DNA of 64,000 nt, taken from Gonatopus flavifemur (lineage: Eukaryota; Arthropoda; Insecta; Hymenoptera; Dryinidae). Under the pieces are notes generated by a model, which was given only the letters and a program-made list of their open reading frames with translations, did not search any database and was not told the origin of the DNA. Made by a program: the position numbers and the translations under genes. Shown here piece after piece: positions 43,754 to 54,399 of this stretch (its first letter is position 1; each line of letters opens with the position of its first letter). Where the stretch lies: the NCBI GenBank assembly GCA_018340375.1, contig JAFFJZ010000002.1, forward strand, positions 11,674,001 to 11,738,000, read 5' to 3'.

Positions 43754-44189
43754 ACTGCAGTAAAAAACATTTCTTGTAAATTACCTACATGAAATTGAAA
43801 AATCACACTTTTTTTTGTCAAAGTACTACGCTCAGCATGGGAGAAATAAATTTTTATTGTAAAAATTTTACGCTGAACATAGGAGAAATCAATTTTTTTC
43901 ATAAAAGTCCTGCACTCAGCGTTGCAATATCACACAATTTTGTGAATTGTTCACATTCAGTGTAGGTAATAAAGTTCCCTACATCAAGCGTGAACAATTT
44001 ACAAAATTGTGTGATATTACAACGCTGAGTGCAGGACTTTTATGAAAAAAATTGATTTCTCCTATGTTCAGCGTAAAATTTTTACAATAAAAATGTATTT
44101 CTCCCATGCTGAGCGTAGTACTTTGACAAGAAAAAGTGTGATTTTTCAATTTCATGTAGGTAATTTACAAGAAATGTTTTTTACAGTGT
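43754..44189. repeat. 436-bp near-perfect foldback
   Basis: Two arms of about 201 bp (43754-43955 and 43989-44189) are inverted copies with only a few mismatches, around a 33-bp loop. Examples: gcagtaaaaaacatttcttg against caagaaatgttttttacagtg, and tcctgcactcagcgttgcaa against ttacaacgctgagtgcagga. Within each arm the motif gctNagcatgggagaaat / cgctgaacataggagaaatc is itself repeated. No protein is encoded. Likely a recent foldback MITE or a source of long hairpin RNA. Confidence 0.9.
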
Positions 44190-44347
44190 GTTAGAAATCG
44201 CAAATTCCTGCGCAGGGTCGCCTAATTTTCGCATGTGTACAGTCGGTGAATTTAATCCGTTCCCTCCCTATGTCATCAATTTGAGAACACCCATAAATAA
44301 ATTTTAATTGTCATGATAATATTCAATTTCAAAACTTTCAAACCATA

Positions 44348-45253
44348 CGAGGTGTGTTCAAAAAATAACGAGAATTTTCGTTTTATGAAAAAAATATTCA
44401 TTTATTCATCAATATCTATTTTGTCCCCTTCAAAATAATCCCCCTTGGATATAATACACTTGTGCCAACGCTTTTTCCAATCCTCGAAACACTTTTGAAA
44501 CTCGATCTTTGTAATAGCTTTTAGCTCTTTCAGCGATTCGCTTTTAATGTCATCTATGCTTGTAAAACGACGGCCTTTTAATGTTCTCTTTATTTTTGGA
44601 AATAGAAAAAAGTCACATGGAGCCATATCTGGCGAATATGGAGGCTGAGGCATCGTTACAGTTTTGTTTTTGGCCAAAAATTCACGAACAAGCAATGAAG
44701 TTTGAGCAGGTGCAAAAGCCATGAATTGTTTTGCCACAAATCCGGGCGTTTTTTTCGGATTGCTTTTCGAATGATATGCCAACACCATCAGCGACTTCTC
44801 TGATTGTGATTCGGCGATCGTTCATAACCATTTCTTTCACTTTTTTCACGTTTTCGTCGGTTGTTGATGTGCTTGGGCGTCCGGGTCGTTCAACGTGTTC
44901 GCGGCCATCTTGGAAACGCTTATACCACTCATAAATCCTTGCTTTACTCATAAGAGACTCACCATATGCCTTTGTTAACATTTTACAAACTTCGCTACAC
45001 TTTATTTCATTTTTTACGCAAAATTGAATACAAATTCTTTGATCCATTTTTTTTCACAAACGAAAATCGCCGAGCTCGAAAAACACGTCTAACGTTAGCG
45101 GCTGCCGCTTGAAAAGTAAGCGATAAATATTGCTGAAAATTTTATAGTACTTCAGGGGCATGTGTACCAACATAATAAAGAAAAATTTTATACAGGCGGA
45201 CTCTCCAAACCCGCGAAATTTAACAATTCTCGTTACTTTTCGAACACACCTCG
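44348..45253 (-). mobile_element. Internally deleted mariner element, both ends intact
   Basis: Terminal inverted repeats: left cgaggtgtgttcaaaaaata, right tacttttcgaacacacctcg (inverted). They are followed inside by acgagaattttcg and its inverted form acaattctcg. TA duplications lie at 44346-44347 and 45254-45255. At 906 bp it is about 400 bp shorter than a full mariner. Confidence 0.92.
44402..45047 (-). pseudogene. Mariner transposase pseudogene (SETMAR/irritans-like), middle missing
   Basis: The first part, read from 45047 downward, is the N-terminal DNA-binding region (contains MLTKAYGESLMSKARIYEWY, then RPGRPSTSTTDENVKKV and NDRRITIREVADGVGIS). The second part, in another frame ending at 44402, is the C-terminal region: SLLVREFLAKNK, then YSPDMAPCDFFLF with the third catalytic Asp, and finally CIISKGDYFEGD. 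The residues between, including the first catalytic Asp and the WVP motif, are gone. The second Asp position reads AFAPAQ instead of the family HDNAPAH. The encoded protein cannot be active. It could only move if an intact relative supplies transposase. Confidence 0.9.
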
Positions 45254-45255
45254 TA

Positions 45256-45365
45256 TCCCTAGGGTGGATGAATTCTGGCCTACTCTGGTACTGCTCTGGC
45301 CCAGTCTTGGGCCCATATTGGCAGGATGGGCCCCATGGTACATGCATGCTAGGGATGTATATGTA
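45256..45365. repeat. 'GGGCCCAT' GC-rich repeat fragment
   Basis: ccctagggtgg at the left and catgctagggatg at the right. The inside has ctggcccagtcttgggccca. Relatives at 49421-49880 and 57905-58145. Confidence 0.5.
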
Positions 45366-45370
45366 TATGG

Positions 45371-45629
45371 TACACTGAGAGAAGAGTTTATTTGTATTTA
45401 ATAAAGCTTACTTTGGATGAGGCGAAATAAATATTTTTTCCACATAAACTTGGCTTAATAACTATAAATGAAGTTTATTAACTGTTACAAAACTTCATAT
45501 GACATTTTTTAACTGTTATTAAACCTTATCTGAGGATAATGAGTCATGTTTGTATGTAATAAATATTTATTCCGCCGTATCCGAAACAAGATTTATTAAA
45601 TACAAGTGTTTATTTCTTCTCTCAGTGTA
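45371..45629. mobile_element. 259-bp MITE, CAC-N-G ends
   Basis: Left tacactgagagaagagttta then tttgtatttaataaa; right tttattaaatacaagtg then tttatttcttctctcagtgta. TA outside both ends. A truncated relative lies at 46390-46527. Confidence 0.85.
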
Positions 45630-46389
45630 AGAAATCATCGACCCGAAAACCCGTTAGCCCGGAACTTCCTGATTTGTTCAAAGCTTGTACTTTTTAGGGA
45701 AAATACTAAAAATACTAAAAAAACAAAAGTAGCCCAAAATGCGACAAATCGCCCAATTGATTATTTGTCGTAAAGGGATGCCAAAAGTAGCCGAATTCAC
45801 GATAAATCGCCCCATCTGGCAACTCTGTAAATAACTTGTAATTTTTCGCATAGATGAAATATCAAACTATTCTAGATTGGAAACAGTATTCCATTCTTAA
45901 TTCCAGATAACCTGTTGCGAGCACCACTAGTAGCAAAAGTTGACTTGCAAGTTGGCGAAAAAAAGTTTGTCGCCTTCTGAAAACGATTCCATAAGAGATT
46001 GCCCTCTTATATCTTACTTCGTAAATTGTATGCACGAAGCGAACAAGTCATAAGAATTCTACGCGACATTCTTAATGCTTCAATTAATATGAAAACCTGT
46101 ATGTGTAAGGATAATATATTTGTCCTTGATAGCAATTTACGTGAAGTAACGTGAAATAATTTCTCAGTTTATATTTTTGCTGTGAAAGAGAAACCTTTTC
46201 AATCAACTCATGGAAAAATAGATTATTGGTGTTACTTGATGCAGGTCACATTGTAAAGAGTCCTTATGACAATCCAAAAAATGTGACCGTGATTTTTTGA
46301 CAGCCACTTTTGTTTTGAAATTTCAAAAAAACTCTGCAGAATTTCAAGGTACTTGACTGAATTTTTAAAATGCGTTCCGAGGTTTCGTG
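45630..46389. other. Intergenic with a 'TGGCAAC' repeat end
   Basis: 45680-45830 carries aaaagtagcc words and ends catctggcaactctg, an inverted match to cagggttgccagaa at 43715. No gene. Confidence 0.35.
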
Positions 46390-46527
46390 CATTGAGAAAA
46401 ATGTATTCCAAATTTATTCCAATCAAATGAAGTTTGTTAACTATCAACAAACTTTATTTGACCCAAAAATGATTTGCTTATAATTAATAAGTCTTGTTTG
46501 ACACAAACAAACTCTTCTCTCAGTGTA
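46390..46527. mobile_element. Degraded relative of the 45371 MITE
   Basis: The right part ttataattaataagtcttg then caaacaaactcttctctcagtgta matches the family; the left end (gcattgagaaaaatgtattc) is degenerate. Confidence 0.55.
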
Positions 46528-47350
46528 AAGTTTCTCGAAATTCAGTGAAATTCATCTGAGAATTAAAAAACAAAAAATTACTTTGAAGTCACATTTTCCA
46601 AATTTTCATTCGGAAGTTTTTCATGGTGCAGATGAATTTACTCGTATGTGGAATAATGAAACACGAATGAATAACAAAATGCTCTCTGAATCTAGTTTTT
46701 AATGTGAAGTTTTGAGTTTTTCATAGTATCATTTCTGTGAATAAAGACATTTTGTGTTTGAAAAATCTTAGTTGTTCATACTTCCAAAGCTGAATTTGCC
46801 GATTGAATTAATTCAACCTTCAGGTTATTGGATCATGAATATAGAAAGAATTCTGATAAAAATTTCGAGTAAATTCCCAAATAAAACGAGACAATTGAAT
46901 CATATATTTTCCTGAGACGTAATATTCTACACTAGCATAAATACGTGTGTTGATTGTCCATAATGTCCCTCAATATACATCCAATTAACGACGAACGAGA
47001 CAAACACCCCAGGCGCCTGTATATGAGCATTCCTTGCGATAGAGAGAAAGGCGTAGAGAGAGAGAGAGAGAGACATGTTATGAAAGAAATGCATTCAATG
47101 GTCTCTGCTTGGGGTGCTTTATTGTCTAAATTTGCCCTCGTTTTCGATAATAATTCGAAATTAATCATATATCACAATTGTTAAGGTCGATGTTGTTGAA
47201 GTTAACGGAACGAAAATTCAGATTTACCAAATCTGATGAATTATCATTATTCATCTTCTCGAATTGAGTGCTTGAGTCAGGAAAAAGCGTTAGAACAATG
47301 TTCTGCAGGATTTTGAATCCTCAACATCTCAACATTTTGTTTTTCAAATA
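46528..47350. other. Intergenic
   Basis: Contains a gagagagagagagagaga microsatellite at about 47054-47073. Overlapping frames on both strands at 46932-47184 are not supported. Confidence 0.4.
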
Positions 47351-48546
47351 AGGTAACTGACCCCATTAGCGAACGCGACCCCTTTAGTGAACCTCGAGAT
47401 AATAAAACCTCTTTGACGAACAAGAAGTGTTTACCTATTACGTGCTGTGAAGATTATTCCAATCTTCAAACATTATTGTTCGTGATGAATGCGAAAACAA
47501 ATGGAAGAAAGAAGAATGTAATTCACGAAATAAATAAAGACTCATGCCGAGTGTCACAACGAGCTTTGCCTTCGTGAATCTTACAAGGTGAGTTAAGAAT
47601 GGACATTTTTTCAATTGTGCATTTTCATAGTATTAATGCGACCATTGAACTATTTTATGTATCCAATCTATTGATATCATTCAAATTAAGATAATATAGG
47701 GTTATTTTTAATAACTGTCAGTCGCTAACCCAGAAAATTGCGCGTTCAGAAATACACACACGAAAATGATCGGTGAATTTATTACTGAACGAATAAACGT
47801 AACAATTCATATCATAGGTATCTACTCTAGGAAAATTTTTCCATAAATTCTCATAATGCGCATAATTTTCCAATCAATCTATAAATTTCTCCAAGGATTG
47901 GAATAACCATGTAAAATTATAAACTCTACTTGAAATTCACAATTTTTTTTGCCAAAGTAACTCAAGCAGCAACAGAAGTTCAAAGTATATATGAAATAAA
48001 AACGTTGGTAGAATTTGAGAATGAGATACGAAGAACATATCATGAAAGTTCATAGAATATACGAATGGGACTGTTTTAAATACACTCAGAACGTACATAG
48101 TACATTTGAAATGTACGATATTCATTCAATCGACGTTCGACTGACGTCCCGTCATATATTCGATTACATACGTTCGATGAATATGCATAGCACCTATGAA
48201 AAGGTCTCATTAGAATGTGCACAGAATATATTTCGAATATCATCAGGAAAGTGATAATAACTCATCTGAGCAACCTCAGATTCTACGCGTTCAGTAATGG
48301 GGTCAATCAGCGTTCACTAATTCATGCGACCCGTTCACTAATGGGGGTATTGTTAACATTTCATTAATTTCATTATTTTTATTGTTATCACTTAGAAAAT
48401 GAATAAAAAATCCCGGTAAGAGGAAATTAAAATGCTCAATCTACCTTATTTACTCGTGGAAATTCATTTTAAAGAAATTATTCATGAAATAATTTATATT
48501 TAGAGTGCTTGTGTTCTTAAATGTTCACTAATGGGGTCAGTTACCT
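47351..48546. mobile_element. 1.2-kb TA-flanked element with 'AGGTAACTGACCCC' ends
   Basis: Left aggtaactgaccccattagc, right ctaatggggtcagttacct. TA sits directly outside each end. The terminal words gaccccattagcgaacgcgacccc recur inverted near 48297-48350, giving subterminal repeats. The interior is AT-rich; the frame at 48015-48254 lies in repetitive tatgaa/atacga words and is not taken as a gene. Possibly a non-autonomous pogo/Tc1-type element. Confidence 0.65.
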
Positions 48547-48642
48547 TACTAATTCGTTTTAATCAATGATTCAAACGTCAGCAACACTCAGATAACTAGT
48601 TTTATTCAAAATCAATTGATATATTTCCACATCATCATCCTA

Positions 48643-48863
48643 AGTAGCACAAGAATATTTCAAACATTCTGCGGTTATTTCGTGATCAATGCGTAGAATG
48701 TGCAAATGAGATTGTTCCGGATGAATTAATAAGAAACAATTCTGAGAATATGCATAAAATATACTTATCCGAAACAGTCTCATTCGAAAATTCTAAAAAT
48801 GTTCATAAAACATGCTCAGAACTTCCAAGAACCTTCTTAGCATTCCTAGCCTGTTGTGCTACT
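48643..48863. mobile_element. MITE with 'AGTAGCACAA' ends
   Basis: Left agtagcacaagaat, right ctgttgtgctact; inner words gaatatgcataaaatatac and gttcataaaacatgctcag. Related by terminus to 29507-29592. Confidence 0.55.
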
Positions 48864-49420
48864 GTCGAGGGATGATTGTCAAGACCAATCATTTCGTTAA
48901 AAATCCACTCAAAGAAAACATTGATAACAGTTATCAAATATATTCTCAAATATCCGATAACATTGATTATATATATATATATATAACAATAATATTGATA
49001 AAATATTCAATAATTATAAATTTATGTAATATATATGTTACCGTTGAATTGTGAAATCAGTTAATTCATGAAATAACTGGCGATTATATGAAATAGCTAT
49101 TCCGACCAGGTGAAGTATTAAATAACGAATAATTACATACTTCAACTAGTTAATAGATGAGTTCGCGAATGGCGAGTAGTTAAAGTGTGGATTAAAATTA
49201 AATCCGTCTCCAAGGTCGATTTGGTACGTTGCGCGATACTGTAAATACACAATGTTTCCAATTTAAACGACTTTTTCGATATTTATGTATAGAATCATGT
49301 GAATAATTAAAATGTATTGATATCACTTCACTTTAATTCTGTCAGTTGCACTGTTATTTAGACTTTAGCACACTTCTTATATCGGCCCAATTGTATATTA
49401 ACGACGGACCCAATCTAAGT
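48864..49420. other. AT-rich intergenic DNA
   Basis: A (TA)n run at 48968-48984. No gene. Confidence 0.4.
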
Positions 49421-49880
49421 TAAGGGTGGGTGCTCATACTGCCCAACGTGGGACCAAGCTGGGCAGACAAATGGGGCCAACCCTGAGATGATAACATCGT
49501 TCCCAGCTTGGTTGTATTGCTTTACCCGAGGATTGGTAACACCATGGGCCCATCATGAACCTAGACTAGGCAATTGATACTGCCCTTCCTTTTTTTTTTG
49601 AGTTGGAAAATTGCTCTGAATTCTACCCCAGCGGGCATGAATTTCAGTCTCTCTTGGGCCTAGTGTTGAGCCCTAGGCCCTATAAATTCACCCCAATCTT
49701 GGCCTAACACTGGTCCAAATTGGAGCCAAGTTCAAATGTACCTGCACTGAGATTCATTATTTCCATTTTTTATCAATAATAATTGTATGGAAAAGCACCA
49801 CAGGGCCAAGATTGAGCCAACATGGACCCCATCGTCATTCCCCGATACTAGGTTAAAGAGAATGGACCTAGCCTGGGGCC
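49421..49880. repeat. 'GGGCCCA/CCAAGCTGGG' repeat block
   Basis: GC-richer than the surroundings, with gggaccaagctgggca, catgggcccatcatg and cctagcctggggccca words. Similar to 29121-29932 and 57905-58145. Ends unclear. Confidence 0.5.
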
Positions 49881-49927
49881 CATTGTCATTATAGGCAATA
49901 CACGCTTGGAGGTATTCATTCGTAAAG

Positions 49928-50204
49928 ATGGATTCAATTCGGGAAAAATTCGTTGAAGAATTGAAAATGTTATCGGTCAGTTCTAACAGTGCGCGTATGT
50001 CATCGACGAAATACGACGAAAGCTTGTAGATGAAGTGAAACGCGTTAAAGGTTTTGGTCAAAGAAACCTACGGACTTTTGGTTATTGAAGCATTACGATG
50101 TAATTCAAGCTCAAGAAGTTGACAAACTGATTTTTCCGGTCACAGAACACGGAGTAAAATATTACGTGACTGAAAAGGAATTGTGTGAAGTGATGGATAT
50201 TTGA
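49928..50204 (+). pseudogene. KRBA2-like (Ginger-type integrase transposon) N-terminal fragment
   Basis: Plus strand, starting at ATG 49928. The first frame contains IREKFVEELKML, and a frame change occurs around 50015-50050. A second frame then reads WLLKHYDVIQAQEVDKLIFP and KYYVTEKELCEVMDI up to a stop at 50202-50204. From family knowledge this matches the N-terminus of proteins annotated as KRAB-A domain-containing 2-like or SCAN domain 3-like in many arthropods: a short start, a KK-x-WLLKRYDV core, a 'KLIxPV' strand and a tyrosine-rich segment before the H2C2 zinc finger. In those proteins an integrase core follows; here it is absent. They derive from integrase-bearing DNA transposons. 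I infer a truncated, frameshifted copy. Confidence 0.6.
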
Positions 50205-50274
50205 TTAGTCATATTTAAGAATATATTTTATGACTGTAACCAGCCTTTTTTTTCAGTGTTCCAAACATTGAAAT

Positions 50275-50520
50275 AACAAATGATACGTATAGTTCTATGG
50301 ATGAAATTAAAAAAAGAAATCTGAGAAATTTGCAACAATCGTCAATTGAGAAAAGGTTCTACATGTTGAGAAATTTACAATAGAATTGCAACGACCTTAT
50401 GATATCGACATCGGGGCTACTGCACGGTTTCCTCAGGATATATATCAAAGCATTCAAATATTTTTCCATCAATTCAATCTATGGCATGAAAATCATCCAA
50501 CTTTAACAATAAATTAACAA
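50275..50520 (+). pseudogene. Coding-like relic, unrecognised
   Basis: Two plus-strand segments: about 50280-50384 (contains SSMDEIKKRNLRNLQQ) and about 50408-50515 (contains RFPQDIYQSIQIFFHQF). Follows the KRBA2-like fragment but shows no similarity to an integrase. No family recognised. Confidence 0.25.
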
Positions 50521-51114
50521 GTCATGAGAAGACCTGTAAAAAGTACGTATCCCTCCCCTATTATTTCTGATAAAACTTCCAAGAATACAAAAAATCGAGA
50601 AGAATAAATTGCGAATGTTTTTCATCGTTACCTTGTAATGAAGTCTTTCGAGTATTCAGTGAGAGGAAAACAACTCACTCCCACGCATTTAAACATACAA
50701 CTACGTAGATAATTTTTCTTTTACACAATCGCTGTAAATTTCTCACACAATATCGGAAAAATAAGAAATCATTGACGTGATATATTTTTTTTTAAAGTGA
50801 TAGTGAGTCAAAGAATAATAAACCCCCAAAGTTCCTTGATCTCAAACTTTTCGTCGGTAGTATAGATCTTTTGTATTCGCTTGTAATTTCAACAACGTAA
50901 AGTTTCAACACCAACCGACGGAGGGTTGTGAAATTTATGCTTGAACTTCTTCTCTAATACCACAATTTTTCTTGGGAGAATGTTTCTGCTATGCCTGGGG
51001 GGCTCAAACGAGCAACTGTTAGGGGTAATTTGGTCACAAACGACCTCTCATATCGTGATTGACAATATTGTGTTGACAATTTGAATATTGGAATCAAAAC
51101 ATTCCTGATATAAG
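50521..51114. other. Intergenic, nothing recognised
   Basis: No gene or repeat boundary seen. Confidence 0.4.
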
Positions 51115-51363
51115 ATGAAGAGAAAATTCTCATACGCGATTTTTAGACCACTCGAGGAGCTCTTAAAGAGGACCTACTATACAGTCATCCAACGCGTGGA
51201 TCTAGAACATCGTATGGAGGTCTTGTTCAAGACCACTGTTCGTTATCGTGAAAACAACATGTATGACATCAAGATAACGAGAAGTAGTTTTAAACAAGAA
51301 GGCTATATGACCTCCGAAATCATCGCATTAAATGGTTGTGAACCCCTGTTAAGGACACCATGA
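51115..51363 (+). CDS. Hypothetical 82-residue protein or exon
   Basis: Complete ATG-to-stop frame with good codon variety. Strongly basic/hydrophobic first half (contains RPLEELLKRTYYTVIQR) and a mixed second half (contains MYDIKITRSSFKQEGY). The bases before the ATG (ctgatataag) would also suit a splice acceptor. It has no signal peptide, no membrane segment and no recognised motif. Intact, unlike most coding-like pieces here, but may be one exon or a fragment. Confidence 0.35.
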   Translation: MKRKFSYAIFRPLEELLKRTYYTVIQRVDLEHRMEVLFKTTVRYRENNMYDIKITRSSFKQEGYMTSEIIALNGCEPLLRTP

Positions 51364-53090
51364 GTGGTCTTTGAGATATCATTCTCGTAATATTCACTAG
51401 AATTTATGATTAATAGATTTCAAATCATCAATTTTTATATTCCGAATTTGATATCAACAATATGAAGATTGATCAACACTTCAACAATTTATAATTCCAT
51501 ACCCTGGTGAAAATGAAGCGTATGGAGTGAAACCCACGCAGTAATTGAGCGCGAAAGACACGGAAATTAGGGCATTTTTACGTTTCACTCGTTCCGAAAA
51601 AAAGCGTATAATCTGAATAAAAACACATGAGTTTGAGGAAAAGAAATTTGAATAAACAAATGAAAATAAACTACTCTTTTGAATCGTCTACGTTACATAA
51701 TTATAAATTTTGATACAGTTTTCACGCACTCCATGCACTCCATATATATATTTTGCATGAAGGTTGTATACACAATACATTTTTTAATAAACTTTTGTCA
51801 TGTGAAGCGAATTAATGCGACTAAATGATAATCATGTATCACAGATCATACAAGGTAAAATAAAAGGGCATCAAAAAACATTGTTTAAATTCAGGTCCGA
51901 GATTGTAAACTCGACGAAGCAACATTATCTTTGCTTTTTTTGACATGCAAAATAATATGAAAAATGGAGATATTCAAAACAACCTTCATTCTCTTAATTT
52001 CTTGTGTTTGAACCCAATTTGTGAAAAAGTGGCTGAACTCTAATCAGACACTCATCAATGAATTGTAATCAGATATTATTATCTCAAAATCACCTTTTAG
52101 GTGTAAAATCACAGATGATGAGTATTAAATTTAAAATACACAAACTGTGATACTTTTCATAGGAATCATCGATTCTCTTTAGCCTGTTCTGCATTTTTTT
52201 CAAATCAATTCCATATTTATTCATTTTCCACGAATTCGCTTCTTAAATTTCCAGCTTTCCTAACATTTCTTTTCCTTTCGTATCATGAATTCTCTGTTTC
52301 ATGAAAAATTTAAACAGTTGTTCGAACGCAGGTAAACTGATAGCAGTTGGAATTACGAGGGATGAGGCTTATTGTCCTTTTTAGGGGATGAAATTTAGAA
52401 GATCTAAGAGATTTGATGTTACGAGCAGATAAACCGGGTTGGAGTTTGACGATTCATCAGTGAAGTACATCCGAGTTGAACTGTCTTACAGAATGGAACT
52501 GCGAAAACCTTTATCTCATCGAATGGGATGTGCTAAATCATTCACCTTTTGCTTGGGTTTGAGCTCTCTACGAAGAATCATTTTTGCAAAATGACTGTTC
52601 GTTGGTTTGCCTCTACCTTATATTCTAACAAACATTCCAGTTTTGGTTGGAAATAATAATATTTTGTCTTCTACCTGCTGTCTCTGATATTGTACGAGGA
52701 AGGAAAGGTTGCTGATGCAGCACATCTTTTTACTATCTCAACTAACAATTCACTGCCCCTGCCAGCTGAATTGCAGAAAGAGCAAAATTCTTAGTATTGT
52801 ATACAGATCAAGGGCCATGGAGCATTGAAAAACAGAACAAATTTCGCTACGTATTTTTTCAATAACTAAGCAATGATTGCAAATTTTACATATATAGCAA
52901 TAAATTGTATCGCTAGGATTTGGCTGTAAACATATTCCCAAACATGAAAAAATAAGTTATAAAAATTATTGAGATATGTTTATAATTGCAATTTCAATTT
53001 CATATTCAAAGCTCAATTTTAGTCATGTTCTTCATCACTGCGGATTTAAGATTTGTATTTATTGCTTGGTTGATCAGAAAGTACGTAGCA
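51364..53090. other. AT-rich DNA with a weak relic at 52430-52630
   Basis: Around 52432-52630 two overlapping plus-strand frames both look coding-like (one contains SVKYIRVELSYRMELRK, the other CLTEWNCENLYLIEWD). At most one can be real, so neither is called. Elsewhere I see no gene. Confidence 0.3.
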
Positions 53091-53300
53091 AAATTTTACC
53101 CCTTCCTTGAAGGACTCCATGCTCCTTAACGAACAAATTTTGCTGGAGGAGTCGACATTTTATGCTACCACAGCTAAAAAATCACTATCGTAGCCAACAA
53201 GATTGCTGTGACAACAAAAGATTTGCTGTTGCAGCACAAAGTGTCTAGTGAAATCAGATTCTTCAGTGACAGCAAATTTTTGTTCTCTAAGTATTGTACG
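53091..53300. repeat. 'GACAGCAA' repeat fragment
   Basis: Words ttgctgtgacaacaaaagat, ttcagtgacagcaaattttt and tttgctggaggagtcgac match 57709-57900. Confidence 0.6.
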
Positions 53301-53495
53301 GGGAAAAATTTCTGGGGTGGTTTTATAGAAAACAAACAAGTCAAGTATCGATGGATTCTTTAATGAATAATTAATATACTTAATCCTCTTACAAGTCTTC
53401 TTTCTACTCCTTCTCCTTGAATCATTGAATTCCCTAACGATATGCCTTTTATCACGTAACCATACCATGTTCACATAAAGTACAGCCGGAAACAA
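53301..53495 (-). other. Basic open frame, unrecognised
   Basis: A minus-strand frame from ATG at 53495 gives a basic stretch (contains RRRSRKKTCKRIKYINY). It continues into the repeat at 53160-53300, so its C-terminus is repeat-derived. Weak. Confidence 0.2.
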
Positions 53496-53804
53496 AGTTC
53501 TCTCTGCACGTCAATTTTGTATCCTGTCACCTTACGTGTGAATTATGTATGTTATGAATTATATACATACAGGATCTCCCAAATGTGTCAAAAACATACA
53601 ATCCAAACGAACCTTGTATAGACTCCCTAAGATTGTATCTTTGCTAAAAGCTTCCACATGTAATTTATATTTAATCTATGTACATTGTTTTTATGTGGGA
53701 CACGTAACACTTGTGTTCTTCAGTCCATCTAATATACGATAACGAATGAACATGGAAAAATTCTTCAATTTAATGAATATTCGGATATTATCATCGGGGG
53801 AACA
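53496..53804. other. Intergenic
   Basis: A featureless 65-codon plus frame (53545-53742). No gene supported. Confidence 0.35.
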
Positions 53805-54040
53805 CACACCGAAGGAAATAATTATTTAGCCTTACTCCAAATTAGTTCCAGCAACTAGATACAGTTGTTGATATTTGGATAACTAAACCGGGCGTTGGCT
53901 CAACTTGATCCAAATTTAATTTCTCTGACTTTAGTTACTGTTACTAATCTGAAGTTGCCTTTACTACAGCTTTTATTACTCGGAACTAACTTTTACAACT
54001 AACTTCAGTTCATTCGGTCAAATAAATTATTTTCTTCGAT
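53805..54040 (-). mobile_element. MITE family 'AGAAGCCGGTAATAAAA', copy B (inverted)
   Basis: Left cacaccgaaggaaataattat. The right part (ttcagttcattcggtcaaat) is the reverse complement of the left end of 41315-41568. Shares agatacagttgttgatattt with copy A in inverted form. Confidence 0.7.
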
Positions 54041-54398
54041 GCATATCACATAAACAGAGAAATCTATGTTTTGTTTTTCGGAATCAATCATATGGATGTT
54101 GTATCCTTTGGATTTATGAACAAAATACTCCCAAAGATGTGAATAAAATCGAAATTTGCATACAACTTGAGCAGAGAATTGAAAAAAACTCCAAATCACG
54201 CACAAACAATTGCACCATTGGGGAATAAATTATTCATACTTCAAATAAACTTCTTTTCCAAAGTTGATTTTGTATCAGGAAACCACATTTCAAGTCACGA
54301 AAACATCTTTAAGACAAATCAACAGATTTTAAGAATAGCCTTTATATTCTCATCGTTTTGTTAGAATGTATCGCGGCTAAACTTCTGGAAAAACATAC
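54041..54398. other. Unique DNA, overlapping weak frames
   Basis: Plus frame 54167-54364 and minus frame 54005-54205; neither supported. Confidence 0.25.
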
Positions 54399-54399
54399 A

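Noticed and set aside
43651..43902. 83-codon minus-strand frame
   Set aside because: It lies mostly in one arm of the 43754-44189 foldback; the mirrored arm gives the same peptide on the other strand.
45160..45401. Plus-strand frames of 72 and 79 codons, Pro/Trp/Gly-rich
   Set aside because: They span the mariner end, the GGGCCCAT repeat and a MITE end, so they are chance joins of repeats.
48015..48254. 79-codon plus frame inside the 1.2-kb element
   Set aside because: Made of recurring atacga/atatga words; no transposase motif.
52432..52630. Two overlapping plus-strand coding-like frames
   Set aside because: Both look equally protein-like over the same bases, so at most one can be real and neither is supported by a motif.
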